Positions 35,410-45,440 of a DNA stretch of 64,000 bases are shown piece after piece; the first letter of the stretch is position 1; each line of letters starts with the position of its first letter. The DNA lies in the NCBI RefSeq assembly GCF_947501785.1, contig NZ_CANMXB010000001.1:1116001-1180000 (forward strand). Reading direction: 5' to 3'. Under the pieces are notes generated by a model. It was given only the letters and a program-made list of their open reading frames with translations. It was not told the origin of the DNA and ran no database searches. The stretch is from an uncultured Litoreibacter sp. Lineage in GTDB: Bacteria > Pseudomonadota > Alphaproteobacteria > Rhodobacterales > Rhodobacteraceae. The position numbers were made by a program, and so were the translations under genes.

Positions 35410-36063
35410 TCAGCCGTCATCGGCGTCAGTATCGCTGATATCTGCGCCCAATGCCACAATCATCTCTGAGGCGCGCCGTTGCAAGCCTGGTGTCGCGTCA
35501 GCGGCCTCCAAAAGCGTGCGCAACAGGTCCGTCGCGCCCTCGGTATCGCCCGATTGGATCATCACCATTGCCTTCTGCTCCTGCGCCAATGGGCGGAACG
35601 GGCCGGTGATCGCCTCAAACGCCGAGATCTTCTCGGCGCTGTCTGTTTCCGGCGGCAGGGCCAATGCCGCTTTGAAAGCGGCCAATTCGCGGTAAACTGC
35701 CGCGACACTTGCGTTGTTTTGCACGCCTTCCAACGCGGCAATGCCCGCATCGGTATCGCCATCCGCCAAAGCAGCGGCGGCGGACAAATGCCCAAGCACA
35801 GCTGATTGCGCGGCATCATCGACCTTCAGCCCCGCCAATGCTGCTGTTGTATCGTCACCATCTAGGCTGGCGATTAACTGGTCGCCGAACTCCTGCGCGA
35901 CTTGCCGCTCGTTCGCTTTGCGCCATTCATTGTAAGCAGCTCCACCCACCAGAAGCAGAACGGCCAAACCGCCAACCCAGCCCCAGCGCTTCAATTGGCC
36001 AAAGAGCTTGTCCTTCTGCACCTCTTCGGTGACTTCGTCGATAAAGCTGTCTGTGTTGCTCAT
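35410..36063 (-). CDS. YfgM-like membrane-anchored TPR protein
   Basis: The 217-residue protein has a cytoplasmic N-terminus (MSNTDSFIDEVTEEVQKDKLFGQLKRW), one membrane helix (GGLAVLLLVGGAAY, about residues 31-45) and a periplasmic helical-repeat region with alternating short helices. YfgM in E. coli assists the SecYEG translocon and periplasmic chaperones. The order yfgM-bamB-der is kept, and the gap to bamB is 79 bases. The ATG at 36063 is chosen because the longer frame begins before the expected cytoplasmic start. The acidic C-terminus ends DISDTDADDG. Confidence 0.85.
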   Translation of the reverse strand: MSNTDSFIDEVTEEVQKDKLFGQLKRWGWVGGLAVLLLVGGAAYNEWRKANERQVAQEFGDQLIASLDGDDTTAALAGLKVDDAAQSAVLGHLSAAAALADGDTDAGIAALEGVQNNASVAAVYRELAAFKAALALPPETDSAEKISAFEAITGPFRPLAQEQKAMVMIQSGDTEGATDLLRTLLEAADATPGLQRRASEMIVALGADISDTDADDG

Positions 36064-36229
36064 CCTGATCCCCTTGGCCGAACCCGCTTTCGGGCCCGCA
36101 ATCGCCTTTGTTTGCGCGGTCTTACCCCGAAGCCGCAATCCTTGCCAAGAGGCATCGCACAGTCGATGTGGGTCGGTGCACAACGGTGGGGCAATCCTTG
36201 CCTTGCGCTGCGTTGCGGAAAAAAGTAAT

Positions 36230-36247
36230 CTAAACCGGTTAGTTTAG
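36230..36247. promoter_or_regulatory. TetR-type operator candidate before the RND pump genes
   Basis: CTAAAC-N6-GTTTAG is a perfect 6-base inverted repeat, 18 bases overall, with AACCGGTT inside its left half. It lies about 77 bases before the adaptor gene start at 36324. Such sites are typical of AcrR/TetR repressors of efflux operons, but no regulator gene is adjacent. Confidence 0.45.
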
Positions 36248-36323
36248 CGTAACGCTTTTGAGATGCCCGAACTCAACCGAGCCTCTCCAGCGTCGACGCG
36301 AGCGGTATTTAGGACAAGAGATC

Positions 36324-37610
36324 ATGCGCCCAACACCAATTATTATCGCCATTATCGTGGCAAGCGCCCTTTATATGCTGGTCTTTGAACGTGACCGGCT
36401 GTTGTCGTTCGCCGCGTCTGACACCGAAGAGGTGGCGCCGCAAGAGACGGTCGAAGCCGAAGCGGAGCCCGCCGCGGAAGACGCGGCATCCGATATTCGT
36501 GTGGTATCGGTGGTCGCGTTGAAATCCCAGGCAACCCAAATCGACAGCGCGGTTCTGGTCCGCGGCCGGACCGAAGCCGCACGACAAATTGAAGTCCGCG
36601 CAGAGACATCCGGCCTCGTTGAATCTGAGCCGCTGCGCAAAGGCTCCTATGTGGAAGCGGGGCAATTGATGTGCGAAATCGATCCCGGCACCCGCCTAAC
36701 CGCACTTGCGGAAGCCGAAGCCCGCGTTCCCGAAGCCCAATCGCGCATCCCCGAGGCGCAGGCACGTGTCCCCGAAGCCGAAGGCCGCCTTGCAGAAGCG
36801 CGCGCCCGGCTTGAAGAGGCGCTGATCAACGACAATGCCGCGCAAAAGCTTAGCGAAGACGGCTTCGCCTCAGAGACGCGGGTCGCAGGCACCCGCGCCA
36901 CCGTTTCCGCCGCACGTGCCAGCGTGCAGGCCGCGGTTGCCGGGCTTGAAGCCGCCAAGGCGGGCATCGAATCCGCCCGCGCCGGTGTGCGCTCTGCTGA
37001 GGCCTCGGTCGCCTCCGCCCGCAAGGAAATCGACCGGCTCGACGTCAAGGCCCCCTTCTCTGGCCTTTTGGAAACCGACACTGCAGAGCTTGGCGCGTTG
37101 CTCCAGCCCGGCTCGCCTTGCGCCACCATCATCCAGCTTGACCCGATCAAACTGGTCGGCTTTGTCCCCGAAAACGAAGTTGCCAAGATCACAACCGGTG
37201 CAATGGCCGGCGCGCGGCTGGTTTCGGGCCGCGAGGTTGCAGGCCGCGTGACCTTCCTGTCGCGTTCATCTGATCCGGAAACCCGCACCTTCCGCGTCGA
37301 GGTTCAGGTGCCCAACCCCGACCTGCAAATCCGCGACGGTCAGACGGCGGAAATCATTATCGCCTCAGAAGGCAAAACTGCCCACCTGATCCCCGCCTCT
37401 GCCATGACGTTGAACGACGAAGGCACGCTGGGGGTGCGGTTGGCCGTGGACGGCAAGGCCCAATTCGCGCCAGTCACGATCCTGCGCGACACGGTTGACG
37501 GCATGTGGGTCGACGGCCTGGCGGAACAGGCCGACATCATCGTGGTTGGCCAGGAATATGTGATCGACAACGTTGCGATCGATGTCACCTATAGGGAGGC
37601 GAAGGGATGA
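36324..37610 (+). CDS. RND efflux periplasmic adaptor (HlyD/MFP family)
   Basis: The 428-residue adaptor has an N-terminal membrane anchor (IIIAIIVASALYMLVF), an acidic linker, a lipoyl-like half ending in RAETSGLVESEPLRKGSYVEAG, and a long alpha-helical hairpin with heptad units VPEAQSRIPEAQARVPEAE and VAGLEAAKAGIESARAGV. A second lipoyl half (IDRLDVKAPFSGLLETDTAELGALLQPG) and beta-barrel follow. It bridges the inner-membrane pump and an outer-membrane channel. The ATG at 36324 follows AGGACAAGAG. It overlaps the permease start by 4 bases (ATGA). Confidence 0.93.
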   Translation: MRPTPIIIAIIVASALYMLVFERDRLLSFAASDTEEVAPQETVEAEAEPAAEDAASDIRVVSVVALKSQATQIDSAVLVRGRTEAARQIEVRAETSGLVESEPLRKGSYVEAGQLMCEIDPGTRLTALAEAEARVPEAQSRIPEAQARVPEAEGRLAEARARLEEALINDNAAQKLSEDGFASETRVAGTRATVSAARASVQAAVAGLEAAKAGIESARAGVRSAEASVASARKEIDRLDVKAPFSGLLETDTAELGALLQPGSPCATIIQLDPIKLVGFVPENEVAKITTGAMAGARLVSGREVAGRVTFLSRSSDPETRTFRVEVQVPNPDLQIRDGQTAEIIIASEGKTAHLIPASAMTLNDEGTLGVRLAVDGKAQFAPVTILRDTVDGMWVDGLAEQADIIVVGQEYVIDNVAIDVTYREAKG

Positions 37611-40600
37611 CCGGCCTCGTCGACTGGGCGGGCGAACGCGCCCGCATGATCATCGCCTTCATCATGATGTCGGTGGTGATCGGGGCTTTCGCCTATAACG
37701 GGCTTCCAAAAGAGGGCGAGCCTGACATTGAAATTCCGATCCTCGTGGTCTCTGTCCCCTTCCCCGGCATCTCGGCCGCGGACAGCGAAAAGCTGCTGGT
37801 CAAGCCGATGGAGGCCAAGCTTCAGGACCTCGACGGGCTAAAGGTCATGTACGGCACGGCGGCGGAAAACTACGCCAACATCGTCATGGAATTCGAATTT
37901 GGCTGGGACAAAACCCAGATCCTCGCCGATGTGCGCGACAAGATGGGTCAGGCAGAGGGCGAATTCCCCTCCGGCTTTGAGCAATACACCGTCGACGAGG
38001 TCAACTTCTCCGAATTCCCGATCCTGATCGTCTCGCTGTCAGGCGACTTGCCGGAACGCACTTTGCTGCGCGTGACCAAGGACTTACAGGACACTCTGGA
38101 GGCCCTGCCCCCTGTCCTTGAGGCCGGCATCGCTGGCAACCGCGACGAAATGCTGGAGGTTATCATCGACCCCCTTGCATTGGAGGCCTACAACGTCACC
38201 GCGAATGAATTGATCTCGGTCGTCTCCAACAACAACCTGCTGATTGCGGCGGGCGAGGTCGACACCGCGCAAGGCTCTTTCGCGGTCAAAATCCCGTCCT
38301 CCTTTGACGAACCCCGCGACGTGTTTGACCTGCCCGTCAAGGTCAATGGCGACCGCGTTGTCACGCTGGGCGAGCTTGCGGACATCAAACTGACATTCGA
38401 GGACCGCGAAGGCACCGCCCGTTACAACGGGTCGGACACCGTTGCGCTGCAAGTGGTCAAACGCAAAGGCTTCAACATCATCGACACCTCCGCGCTGGTG
38501 CGGGCGGAGGTCGAAAAGGCGCAAGAGAAATGGCCAGACGAGCTGCGCGACGCGATCAAGGTCGACGTCACGTTGGACCAGTCCAAGACGGTGAACAACA
38601 TGGTGCAACAGCTCGAAGGCTCGGTCCTGACGGCGATTGCGCTGGTGATGATCGTGGTGCTGGCCTCGCTCGGCATCCGCTCCGCGCTGCTGGTGGGTTT
38701 TGCGATCCCGACCTCGTTCCTGCTGTGCTTCATCCTGCTGGGCCTGATGGGCATCTCTATCTCGAATATCGTGATGTTCGGTCTGATCCTGGCCGTGGGC
38801 ATGCTGGTCGACGGCGCCATTGTGGTGGTGGAATATGCTGACAAGCGTATCTCGCAAGGCGTCGGCCCGATGGAGGCCTTCACGGATGCCGCCAAACGCA
38901 TGTTCTGGCCCGTTATCTCCTCTACGGCGACCACCCTGTGCGCCTTCCTGCCGATGCTGTTCTGGCCCGGTGTCCCCGGGGAATTCATGGGCATGCTGCC
39001 CGTCACGCTGATCTTCGTGCTTTCGGCCTCATTGATCGTGGCGCTGATCTATCTGCCCGTTATGGGCGGCGTTTCAGGCCGCATCTCGCGCGCCATCGGG
39101 GTACTGTCCGATGCCGCCCGCGTCCTGCCATGGTTGATCCGCGCGCCGATCGCGCTCGGCTCCATCATGCTGCTGTTCATCGCCGCCATGCAGGTCTTGA
39201 ACCCCAACTACATCCTGCCGCTCAGCGGGCTCGCCGCGATGATCGTGCCCGGGGTCTGCTTCGTCTTCGCCGCCATGTTCGCCTCCATCATGATGGGCTC
39301 CATCGCGTGGCGCAGGCAGGAACAGCGCGTCAACGCAGGCTACCGCCGGTCGTTCTTCGGCAAATTCACCGCGCTGATCGCTGGCAATCCGATCATGCCG
39401 CTGGTGGTCATCGCCGGCGTCATCACATTCGTCATGACCGTCTTCACCACTTTCGGGGCCAACAACAATGGCGTCGAATTCTTCGTGGAATCCGAGACCG
39501 AGCAGGCCATCATCTACGTCCAGGCCCGGGGCAACCTGTCGCTTGAAGAAAAAGACGCCATGGTTGCAGGGGTCGAACAAGCCGCCCTCTCCACTGACGG
39601 CATTGTGTCGGTTTTCGCCTTCGCCGGCGGCGGCGGGTTGAACACCAACAATGGCGGCGCGTCCGGTCCGCTCGACACGATCGGGCAGGTCCAGATTGAG
39701 CTTGGCGAATGGGGCACGCGACGCGACGACACCGAAATTCTGGACGAGCTGCAGGCCAAGATGGACGCCATCCCCGGCATCCGCACCGAGATCCTCAGCC
39801 AGGACCGGGGGCCCGCCTCCGGCAAGCCGGTCAACCTGCGCCTGACAGGCGACAACTGGGCCGAACTGCAAGAAGCTACCGCAATAGCCACCGACTATTT
39901 CGAGACCATGCCCGGCCTCATCACCATCGAAAACACCCTGCCCCTGCCCGGCATCGACTGGCAGATTGATGTCGATGTCGAGGCCGCTGGCCGCTACGGC
40001 GCGGATGTGGCCACCGTGGGCGCGATGGTGCAACTGGTCACCCGCGGCTTGCTGCTTGACACCATGCGCGTGGACTCCTCAGACGAAGAAATCGAAATCC
40101 GCGTCCGCCTGCCCGAGGAAGAGCGGGTGCTCTCCACCCTCGACAACCTCAAGGTGCGCACGCCGCAGGGCCTGATCCCGCTCAGCAACTTCATTACCCG
40201 TACCCCTGTCAAAAAGCTGGGCCAGATCGACCGCATCGACCAGACCCGCTATTTCGATGTCAAAGCGGATGTTGGCCCCGGCCTGATCAAGCTGGTTGAA
40301 GGGGAAACACCCGTTGCGATCCTGAAAGCAGACCCCGCAGGTCCGATCACCGACGCGCAGGGCGGCAGCTTCGTTTTGGTCCAAATACTCAAACCCGACC
40401 TGACCCAGGACGCGCTGACGGATACGTTCCAGGATGGCGGCTACAACGTCGCTGTTGTCGACGCCAATGAACGCATCGCCACGCTGACCGAGTGGATTGA
40501 GACCGAAACCCCCTTCGCCGCCTCGCTGTCTTACGAATGGGCCGGCGACCAGGAGGAACAGCAGGAATCGCAGGCCTTCCTCAGCAGCGCATTTGCCGCC

Positions 40601-41389
40601 GCATTGGGGCTGATGTTCGTGATCCTGCTGGCGCAGTTCAACAGCTTCTACAACGCCTCTCTGGTCCTTCTGGCGGTGGTCCTGTCCACCGCAGGTGTGC
40701 TGATCGGCATGTTGGTGATGGATCAGAAATTCTCGATCATCATGACCGGCACCGGCATCGTGGCGCTTGCGGGGATCGTGGTGAACAACAACATTGTTCT
40801 GATCGATACCTATCAGGACTATTCCAAATACATGCCCCGGCTGGAGGCGATCATCCGCACTGCGGAGGACCGTATCCGCCCCGTGCTGCTGACCACCATC
40901 ACCACGATGGCGGGCCTCGCGCCGATGATGTTCGGCCTGTCGCTCGACTTCTTCGGCGGCGGCTACTCGGTCGACAGTCCCACCGCGCTGTGGTGGAAAC
41001 AGCTGGCCACGGCCGTGGTCTTCGGGCTTGGCATCGCCACCGTGCTGACGCTGGTCTTCACCCCTGCCCTGCTGGCGTTGCGGGTCTGGATCTCTATGGG
41101 AGCCTTTGCCTCGCTCAAGGGCCTGATGGCGCTGGGCGGGCGCAATTCCAAGTCGCGCCAGGACCTGATCCTGCGCCGCCAGGCCGGCCGCGTGCGCGAC
41201 CCCATCCTGCTGTGGTCCGACCCTGACGATCCGGAGGAAGACACCCCGGCAGAAGAGCTTGAGGACGCCAATTCGACACTCGATGCGGCCAAGGAAAAAC
41301 TGGCAAAGGTAGCGGACAGGCTTGAGAAGCTGGCAACCGGTGATGACGGAGAAGGGAAACCTTCGAAACCTCTCCGCGCTGCGGAGTAA
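37607..41389 (+). CDS. RND efflux permease, enlarged AcrB-type
   Basis: The protein is 1260 residues, about 200 longer than AcrB. It has the usual TM1 (MIIAFIMMSVVIGAF), porter domain, TM2-6 with GMLVDGAIVVVEYADK, and the C-terminal half with NNNIVLIDTYQDYSKY and IRPVLLTTITTMAGLAPMMFG. Between the halves (about residues 500-590) two added hydrophobic stretches, IALGSIMLLFIAAMQVL and GLAAMIVPGVCFVFAAMFASIM, precede the normal TM7. The last 110 residues form an acidic, coiled-coil-like tail (ANSTLDAAKEKLAKVADRL). Proton-relay aspartate in helix 4 is present (LVDGAIVVVEYAD). The substrate is unknown. Confidence 0.9.
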   Translation: MTGLVDWAGERARMIIAFIMMSVVIGAFAYNGLPKEGEPDIEIPILVVSVPFPGISAADSEKLLVKPMEAKLQDLDGLKVMYGTAAENYANIVMEFEFGWDKTQILADVRDKMGQAEGEFPSGFEQYTVDEVNFSEFPILIVSLSGDLPERTLLRVTKDLQDTLEALPPVLEAGIAGNRDEMLEVIIDPLALEAYNVTANELISVVSNNNLLIAAGEVDTAQGSFAVKIPSSFDEPRDVFDLPVKVNGDRVVTLGELADIKLTFEDREGTARYNGSDTVALQVVKRKGFNIIDTSALVRAEVEKAQEKWPDELRDAIKVDVTLDQSKTVNNMVQQLEGSVLTAIALVMIVVLASLGIRSALLVGFAIPTSFLLCFILLGLMGISISNIVMFGLILAVGMLVDGAIVVVEYADKRISQGVGPMEAFTDAAKRMFWPVISSTATTLCAFLPMLFWPGVPGEFMGMLPVTLIFVLSASLIVALIYLPVMGGVSGRISRAIGVLSDAARVLPWLIRAPIALGSIMLLFIAAMQVLNPNYILPLSGLAAMIVPGVCFVFAAMFASIMMGSIAWRRQEQRVNAGYRRSFFGKFTALIAGNPIMPLVVIAGVITFVMTVFTTFGANNNGVEFFVESETEQAIIYVQARGNLSLEEKDAMVAGVEQAALSTDGIVSVFAFAGGGGLNTNNGGASGPLDTIGQVQIELGEWGTRRDDTEILDELQAKMDAIPGIRTEILSQDRGPASGKPVNLRLTGDNWAELQEATAIATDYFETMPGLITIENTLPLPGIDWQIDVDVEAAGRYGADVATVGAMVQLVTRGLLLDTMRVDSSDEEIEIRVRLPEEERVLSTLDNLKVRTPQGLIPLSNFITRTPVKKLGQIDRIDQTRYFDVKADVGPGLIKLVEGETPVAILKADPAGPITDAQGGSFVLVQILKPDLTQDALTDTFQDGGYNVAVVDANERIATLTEWIETETPFAASLSYEWAGDQEEQQESQAFLSSAFAAALGLMFVILLAQFNSFYNASLVLLAVVLSTAGVLIGMLVMDQKFSIIMTGTGIVALAGIVVNNNIVLIDTYQDYSKYMPRLEAIIRTAEDRIRPVLLTTITTMAGLAPMMFGLSLDFFGGGYSVDSPTALWWKQLATAVVFGLGIATVLTLVFTPALLALRVWISMGAFASLKGLMALGGRNSKSRQDLILRRQAGRVRDPILLWSDPDDPEEDTPAEELEDANSTLDAAKEKLAKVADRLEKLATGDDGEGKPSKPLRAAE

Positions 41390-41465
41390 CGCCAGCCACA
41401 GGTCAAGGATGCACAGACCGAACCTCAGCGGCCTGCGACGGCGCATCAGCGAAACAGGAAAGCCC

Positions 41466-42536
41466 ATGGACCGCAGGCAAATGATACTGGGTGGCGGGGC
41501 AATCGCATCTGTCGGACTGAAGGGGAGTTCTGCAGCTATGGCCGCATCCGGGTTTTACGTGCCACCAGAAGAAGGCCCGCACCAAAGGACATTTATGCAA
41601 TGGCCCGTAAATCGGCGCGTGTACCGCGACCGCGTGTTTCTCGACATGACGCAGCAGGCCATTGCAGACATTGCCAATACAATCGCCGAGTTCGAGCCGG
41701 TGACGATGCTTGCAGCGGCAGATGATCATGCGTCCGCCCGGTCAAGACTATCGGCCAATGTGGAGCTATGGGACGTCCCGACCGAAGACCTGTGGTGCCG
41801 GGATGCTGGCCCCATCTTTGTCGTCGATGGCGCAGGCGGATTGGCGGTTAACCACATCCAGTTCAATGGCTGGGGCGAAAAACAAGTGAACCGCCGCGAT
41901 GCCCGGATTGCAGCAAATGTCGCTGAGCGTCTGGGGTTGGAGCTGCGCCCGTCAGGGCTGCGTGGTGAAGGTGGCGGTGTAGAGCATGACGGGCTTGGCC
42001 TCCTGATGGCCCATGAAAGCAGTTGGGCAAACGACAACCGAAACCCCGACCTGTCGCGCGACGAGATAGAGGCGCGCTTGCTGAAGGCCTATGGCGCCGA
42101 CCGAATGATCTGGTCCGCAGGTGTGCGGGGGGAGGACATAACGGACTATCATATCGACAGCCTCGCGCGGTTTACAGGGCCGGGGCGGGTGCTGATGAAC
42201 CTGCCAGATGCGCCCAACACAAACGACCCATTCCACACTGCGGCCTTGGACACCTATGACACGCTCGTGGCGGACGGCCTGACGGTGGACGTCATTCCCG
42301 AACCTGAGGCTCCGCGGGTGAGCAGCCCCGACTTCGTGGCCTCTTATGCGAATTTCTACGCGTGCAACGGCGCGATCATCGCGGCGCAATTCGGGGACCC
42401 GGAGCCGGACCAGATCGCCAGGGACGCGCTGTCGCGGCATTATCCTGACCGCGAGATTGTGACGCTCAACGTCGACCCGTTGGGGGAGCTGGGGGGCGGC
42501 ATTCACTGCGCCACGCAGCAAATGCCTGCTGTCTGA
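41466..42536 (+). CDS. Agmatine deiminase-family enzyme with Tat signal
   Basis: The 356-residue protein belongs to the peptidylarginine-deiminase-like/agmatine deiminase family, which hydrolyses agmatine to carbamoylputrescine. Catalytic parts are present: LWCRDAGPIFVV near 113, EGGGVEHDG near 168, ITDYHIDSLARF near 223 (His and Asp) and the nucleophile Cys348 in GGIHCATQQ. The N-terminus reads MDRRQMILGGGAIASVG, a twin-arginine pattern, which is unusual because agmatine deiminases are normally cytoplasmic. The ATG at 41466 is chosen for that reason. It follows the RND permease after 76 bases. Confidence 0.85.
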   Translation: MDRRQMILGGGAIASVGLKGSSAAMAASGFYVPPEEGPHQRTFMQWPVNRRVYRDRVFLDMTQQAIADIANTIAEFEPVTMLAAADDHASARSRLSANVELWDVPTEDLWCRDAGPIFVVDGAGGLAVNHIQFNGWGEKQVNRRDARIAANVAERLGLELRPSGLRGEGGGVEHDGLGLLMAHESSWANDNRNPDLSRDEIEARLLKAYGADRMIWSAGVRGEDITDYHIDSLARFTGPGRVLMNLPDAPNTNDPFHTAALDTYDTLVADGLTVDVIPEPEAPRVSSPDFVASYANFYACNGAIIAAQFGDPEPDQIARDALSRHYPDREIVTLNVDPLGELGGGIHCATQQMPAV

Positions 42537-42687
42537 CATGGTCTTGGGCGCGCCTTAGTCGCAAACCTATGTCTGCTCCTTTCTTTGCGCGATCTCCCTT
42601 GAAAACGGGCATTTGCCAATTTCCCCGCCCGCTGGGTGGTATGAATTCCCTCTTGACCGCACTCATGAGCCTGTCAAAACCGACCTC

Positions 42688-43707
42688 ATGGCCACCGGAA
42701 CCCTCACAATCGACCTCGCCGCGCTCCAATCCAACTGGGCCGCCCTCAACGCGATGTCGGCAACCGAGACCGCCGCCGTCGTCAAAGCCGATGGGTACGG
42801 CCTTGGTTCTGGCAGGGTCGCCAAGGCTCTGGCCGCCGCAGGGGTCCGCCAATTCTTCGTCGCCGTCACCGAAGAAGCCGCGCCGCTCAGGGCTGCTCTG
42901 GGCCCCGGCCCGGTGATCAACGTTTTCTCCGGCCATATGGACGGCGACACCCAGATGATCGCGGATCTGAACCTGATCCCGATGGTGAATTCCCCCGAAC
43001 AAATCTCCCGCCACAAGACGGCCTTGCCCGGCCACGCCTACGGGCTGCAAATCGACACCGGCATGAACCGCCTCGGGATCGAGGCCTATGATTGGTCGCC
43101 TGAGATGGCCGCCGAGGCCACGTTGGTGATGTCCCACCTCGCCTGCGCCGACGCGCCGGATCACCCCGCCAACGACGCCCAGCTGAAAACCTTCCTGTCC
43201 ATGACCGCAGGCCTGCGCTGCCCCCGCTCGCTCGCCGCTACCGGCGGCACGCTCCTGGGTCCTGACTACCATTTCGACCTCACCCGCCCCGGCATCGGGC
43301 TCTATGGAGGTTTCCCGTTTGAAGCCGCAGCTCCAGTGGCCACTGTCGATCTCCCCGTGATCCAGACGCGTACCCTGCAAGCCGGTGAAAGCGCCGGCTA
43401 TGGCTGCGCCTTCGTGGCCGAGAAAGAAACCAAGATCGCCACCGTCTCCGCCGGCTACGCCGACGGCCTGATCCGCGCCATGTCCGACAAAGCCACGCTC
43501 TACGCAGGCGACACGCCGGTTCCGCTCGCGGGCCGCGTTTCAATGGACCTGCTCACAGTGGACATCACCGCGCTGGACCACGTGCCGGACACGCTGCAAA
43601 TACTTGGGCCCCGGCAAACCGTCGACCAGCTGGCTGACGCCGCTGGTACCATCGGCTACGAAATCCTGACCTCGCTGGGCCCCCGCTACAAACGGGTCAC
43701 CAAGTGA
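42688..43707 (+). CDS. alr: Alanine racemase
   Basis: The PLP enzyme interconverts L- and D-alanine for peptidoglycan. At 339 residues it is slightly short for the family. The PLP lysine is Lys33 in [11 protein letters not shown] and the opposing tyrosine lies in [13 protein letters not shown] near 235; [16 protein letters not shown]-like residues ([11 protein letters not shown]) supply the other active-site loop. The longer frame adds 25 residues without conservation, so the ATG at 42688 is used. It overlaps the next gene by 4 bases (GTGA), an odd link between cell-wall precursor and lipid-transport genes. Confidence 0.94.
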   Translation: MATGTLTIDLAALQSNWAALNAMSATETAAVVKADGYGLGSGRVAKALAAAGVRQFFVAVTEEAAPLRAALGPGPVINVFSGHMDGDTQMIADLNLIPMVNSPEQISRHKTALPGHAYGLQIDTGMNRLGIEAYDWSPEMAAEATLVMSHLACADAPDHPANDAQLKTFLSMTAGLRCPRSLAATGGTLLGPDYHFDLTRPGIGLYGGFPFEAAAPVATVDLPVIQTRTLQAGESAGYGCAFVAEKETKIATVSAGYADGLIRAMSDKATLYAGDTPVPLAGRVSMDLLTVDITALDHVPDTLQILGPRQTVDQLADAAGTIGYEILTSLGPRYKRVTK

Positions 43708-44477
43708 GCATCCTTGCCGCCATCGGGGCCGCCACACTGGCCTTTCTGGCCTCCATCGGGCGCATCGCGATCTTTGCGGGGCAGACCGCCAGCCACCTGA
43801 TCCGCCCGCCCTTCTATTTCAAGGAATTCGGCCAGCAGCTGCTGCAAATCGGGTATTTCTCCCTGCCCGTCGTGGGGCTAACCACCATCTTCACCGGCGG
43901 CGCGCTTGCGCTTCAAATCTACGCTGGCGGCGCGCGCTTTAATGCCGAGGCCGTAGTCCCCCAGATCGTCGCCATCGGCATGGTGCGCGAGCTTGGCCCC
44001 GTGCTCGTGGGCCTGATGATCGCTGCGCGCGTCACATCCTCCATTGCGGCCGAGATCGCCACTATGAAGGTGACCGAACAGATCGACGCGCTGGTCACGC
44101 TCTCCACCCACCCGATGAAGTACCTGACGGTCCCGCGCGTGCTGGCCGCGCTGTTGGTCGTCCCCCTCCTCACCGGCATTGGCGACATCATCGGCATCTT
44201 CGGCGGCTTCTTGGTGGCCACCAAAACACTCGGCTTTAACGAGGCCGCCTACCTGCAAAACACCGCCGACTTCCTGCAAACCTCCGACATCCTGTCATCA
44301 CTCGCCAAAGGCGCGGTCTTTGGCACCATCGCGGCGCTTATGGGCTGCTACTATGGCATGAATTCCGGCCGCGGGGCGCAGGGCGTGGGCGGCGCCACCA
44401 AGTCGTCGGTGCAAGCCGCCGCGATCTTGATCCTGGCCGCCAACTTCATTCTGACAGGGGTGTTTTTCTCAGCATGA
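43704..44477 (+). CDS. mlaE: MlaE-family ABC permease
   Basis: The 257-residue permease starts with GTG inside the alr stop. Hydrophobic helices and the signature [20 protein letters not shown], then [15 protein letters not shown], place it in the MlaE (YrbE) family that moves phospholipids between the membranes with an MCE protein. It overlaps the ATPase gene by 4 bases (ATGA). No MCE-domain protein (mlaD) follows, unlike the E. coli mla operon. Confidence 0.92.
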   Translation: MSILAAIGAATLAFLASIGRIAIFAGQTASHLIRPPFYFKEFGQQLLQIGYFSLPVVGLTTIFTGGALALQIYAGGARFNAEAVVPQIVAIGMVRELGPVLVGLMIAARVTSSIAAEIATMKVTEQIDALVTLSTHPMKYLTVPRVLAALLVVPLLTGIGDIIGIFGGFLVATKTLGFNEAAYLQNTADFLQTSDILSSLAKGAVFGTIAALMGCYYGMNSGRGAQGVGGATKSSVQAAAILILAANFILTGVFFSA

Positions 44478-45220
44478 TCCGCCTCACCGACGTCAAAAAG
44501 TCTTTCGGCACCAACCACGTACTGCGCGGCATCAACCTGCATGTGCCCAAAGGCGAAAGCATGGTGGTGATCGGCGGGTCCGGGACCGGCAAGTCGATCC
44601 TGATCAAATCCGTCCTCGGGCTGGTGACCCCCGACGCAGGCGAAATCCTTGTCGACGGCAAGGATGCCACCAAAGGCGACCGCGACGCGTTTCTGGCGCG
44701 GTTCGGCATGCTGTTCCAAGGCGGCGCGCTGTTCGACAGCCTTCCCGTCTGGCAAAACGTGGCCTTCCGACTGATGCGCGGGTCCCTCAAACGCCCCAAG
44801 GATCAGGCGCGGGAGATTGCTATCGAGAAACTCCGCCGCGTGGGCCTGAAGCCCGACGTCGCCGACCGCTTCCCGGCAGAGCTGTCAGGCGGCATGCAAA
44901 AACGCGTGGGCCTCGCCCGCGCAATTGCCGCAGAGCCCGAAATCATCTTCTTTGACGAGCCCACAACCGGCCTGGACCCCATCATGTCCGGCGTGATCAA
45001 TGACCTGATCCGCGAAATAGTGGTCGAGATGGGTGCGACCACCATGACCATCACCCACGACATGTCGAGCGTCAGAACCATCGCCGACAAGGTCGCGATG
45101 CTGCATGACGGGGTGATCCAATGGACCGGCCCGGTGAAGGAAATGGACGCCTCGGGCGATCCGTATTTGACCCAGTTTGTATCAGGGTCCGCCGACGGAC
45201 CGATTGAGGCCGTGCGCTGA
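44474..45220 (+). CDS. mlaF: MlaF-family ABC ATPase
   Basis: The 248-residue ATPase energises MlaE. Walker A GGSGTGKS lies at 34-41, the signature LSGGMQKRVGLARAI near 138, and Walker B IIFFDEPTTGLDP near 158, with TMTITHDMSSVR as the H-loop. MlaF proteins carry the GGMQKR form of the signature, as here. It follows mlaE by overlap. The 220 bases after it contain no gene. Confidence 0.93.
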   Translation: MIRLTDVKKSFGTNHVLRGINLHVPKGESMVVIGGSGTGKSILIKSVLGLVTPDAGEILVDGKDATKGDRDAFLARFGMLFQGGALFDSLPVWQNVAFRLMRGSLKRPKDQAREIAIEKLRRVGLKPDVADRFPAELSGGMQKRVGLARAIAAEPEIIFFDEPTTGLDPIMSGVINDLIREIVVEMGATTMTITHDMSSVRTIADKVAMLHDGVIQWTGPVKEMDASGDPYLTQFVSGSADGPIEAVR

Positions 45221-45440
45221 CGCAGAATCACCACGCAGCGCCCTGTACACGCTCACTAGATAAAGAAGGTTCCCAGCGCCGTTTGTTGCCAGACGCGCGA
45301 CAATACCCCATAAACACCCCATATTTTGTATGAACAACCTTGCCCTCTGCCACATTTCCGCCAAATTTTGATTTTGAAACAGGCGGTTAATCGCCTATCC
45401 TAAGAACTCGTTAATTAGCGATCTTGGGGTAGGTATTGTC

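Noticed and set aside
40079-41467. 462-residue minus-strand frame opposite the RND permease
   Set aside because: Composition is that of a mirrored membrane protein gene (rich in His, Gln and Arg) with no motif.
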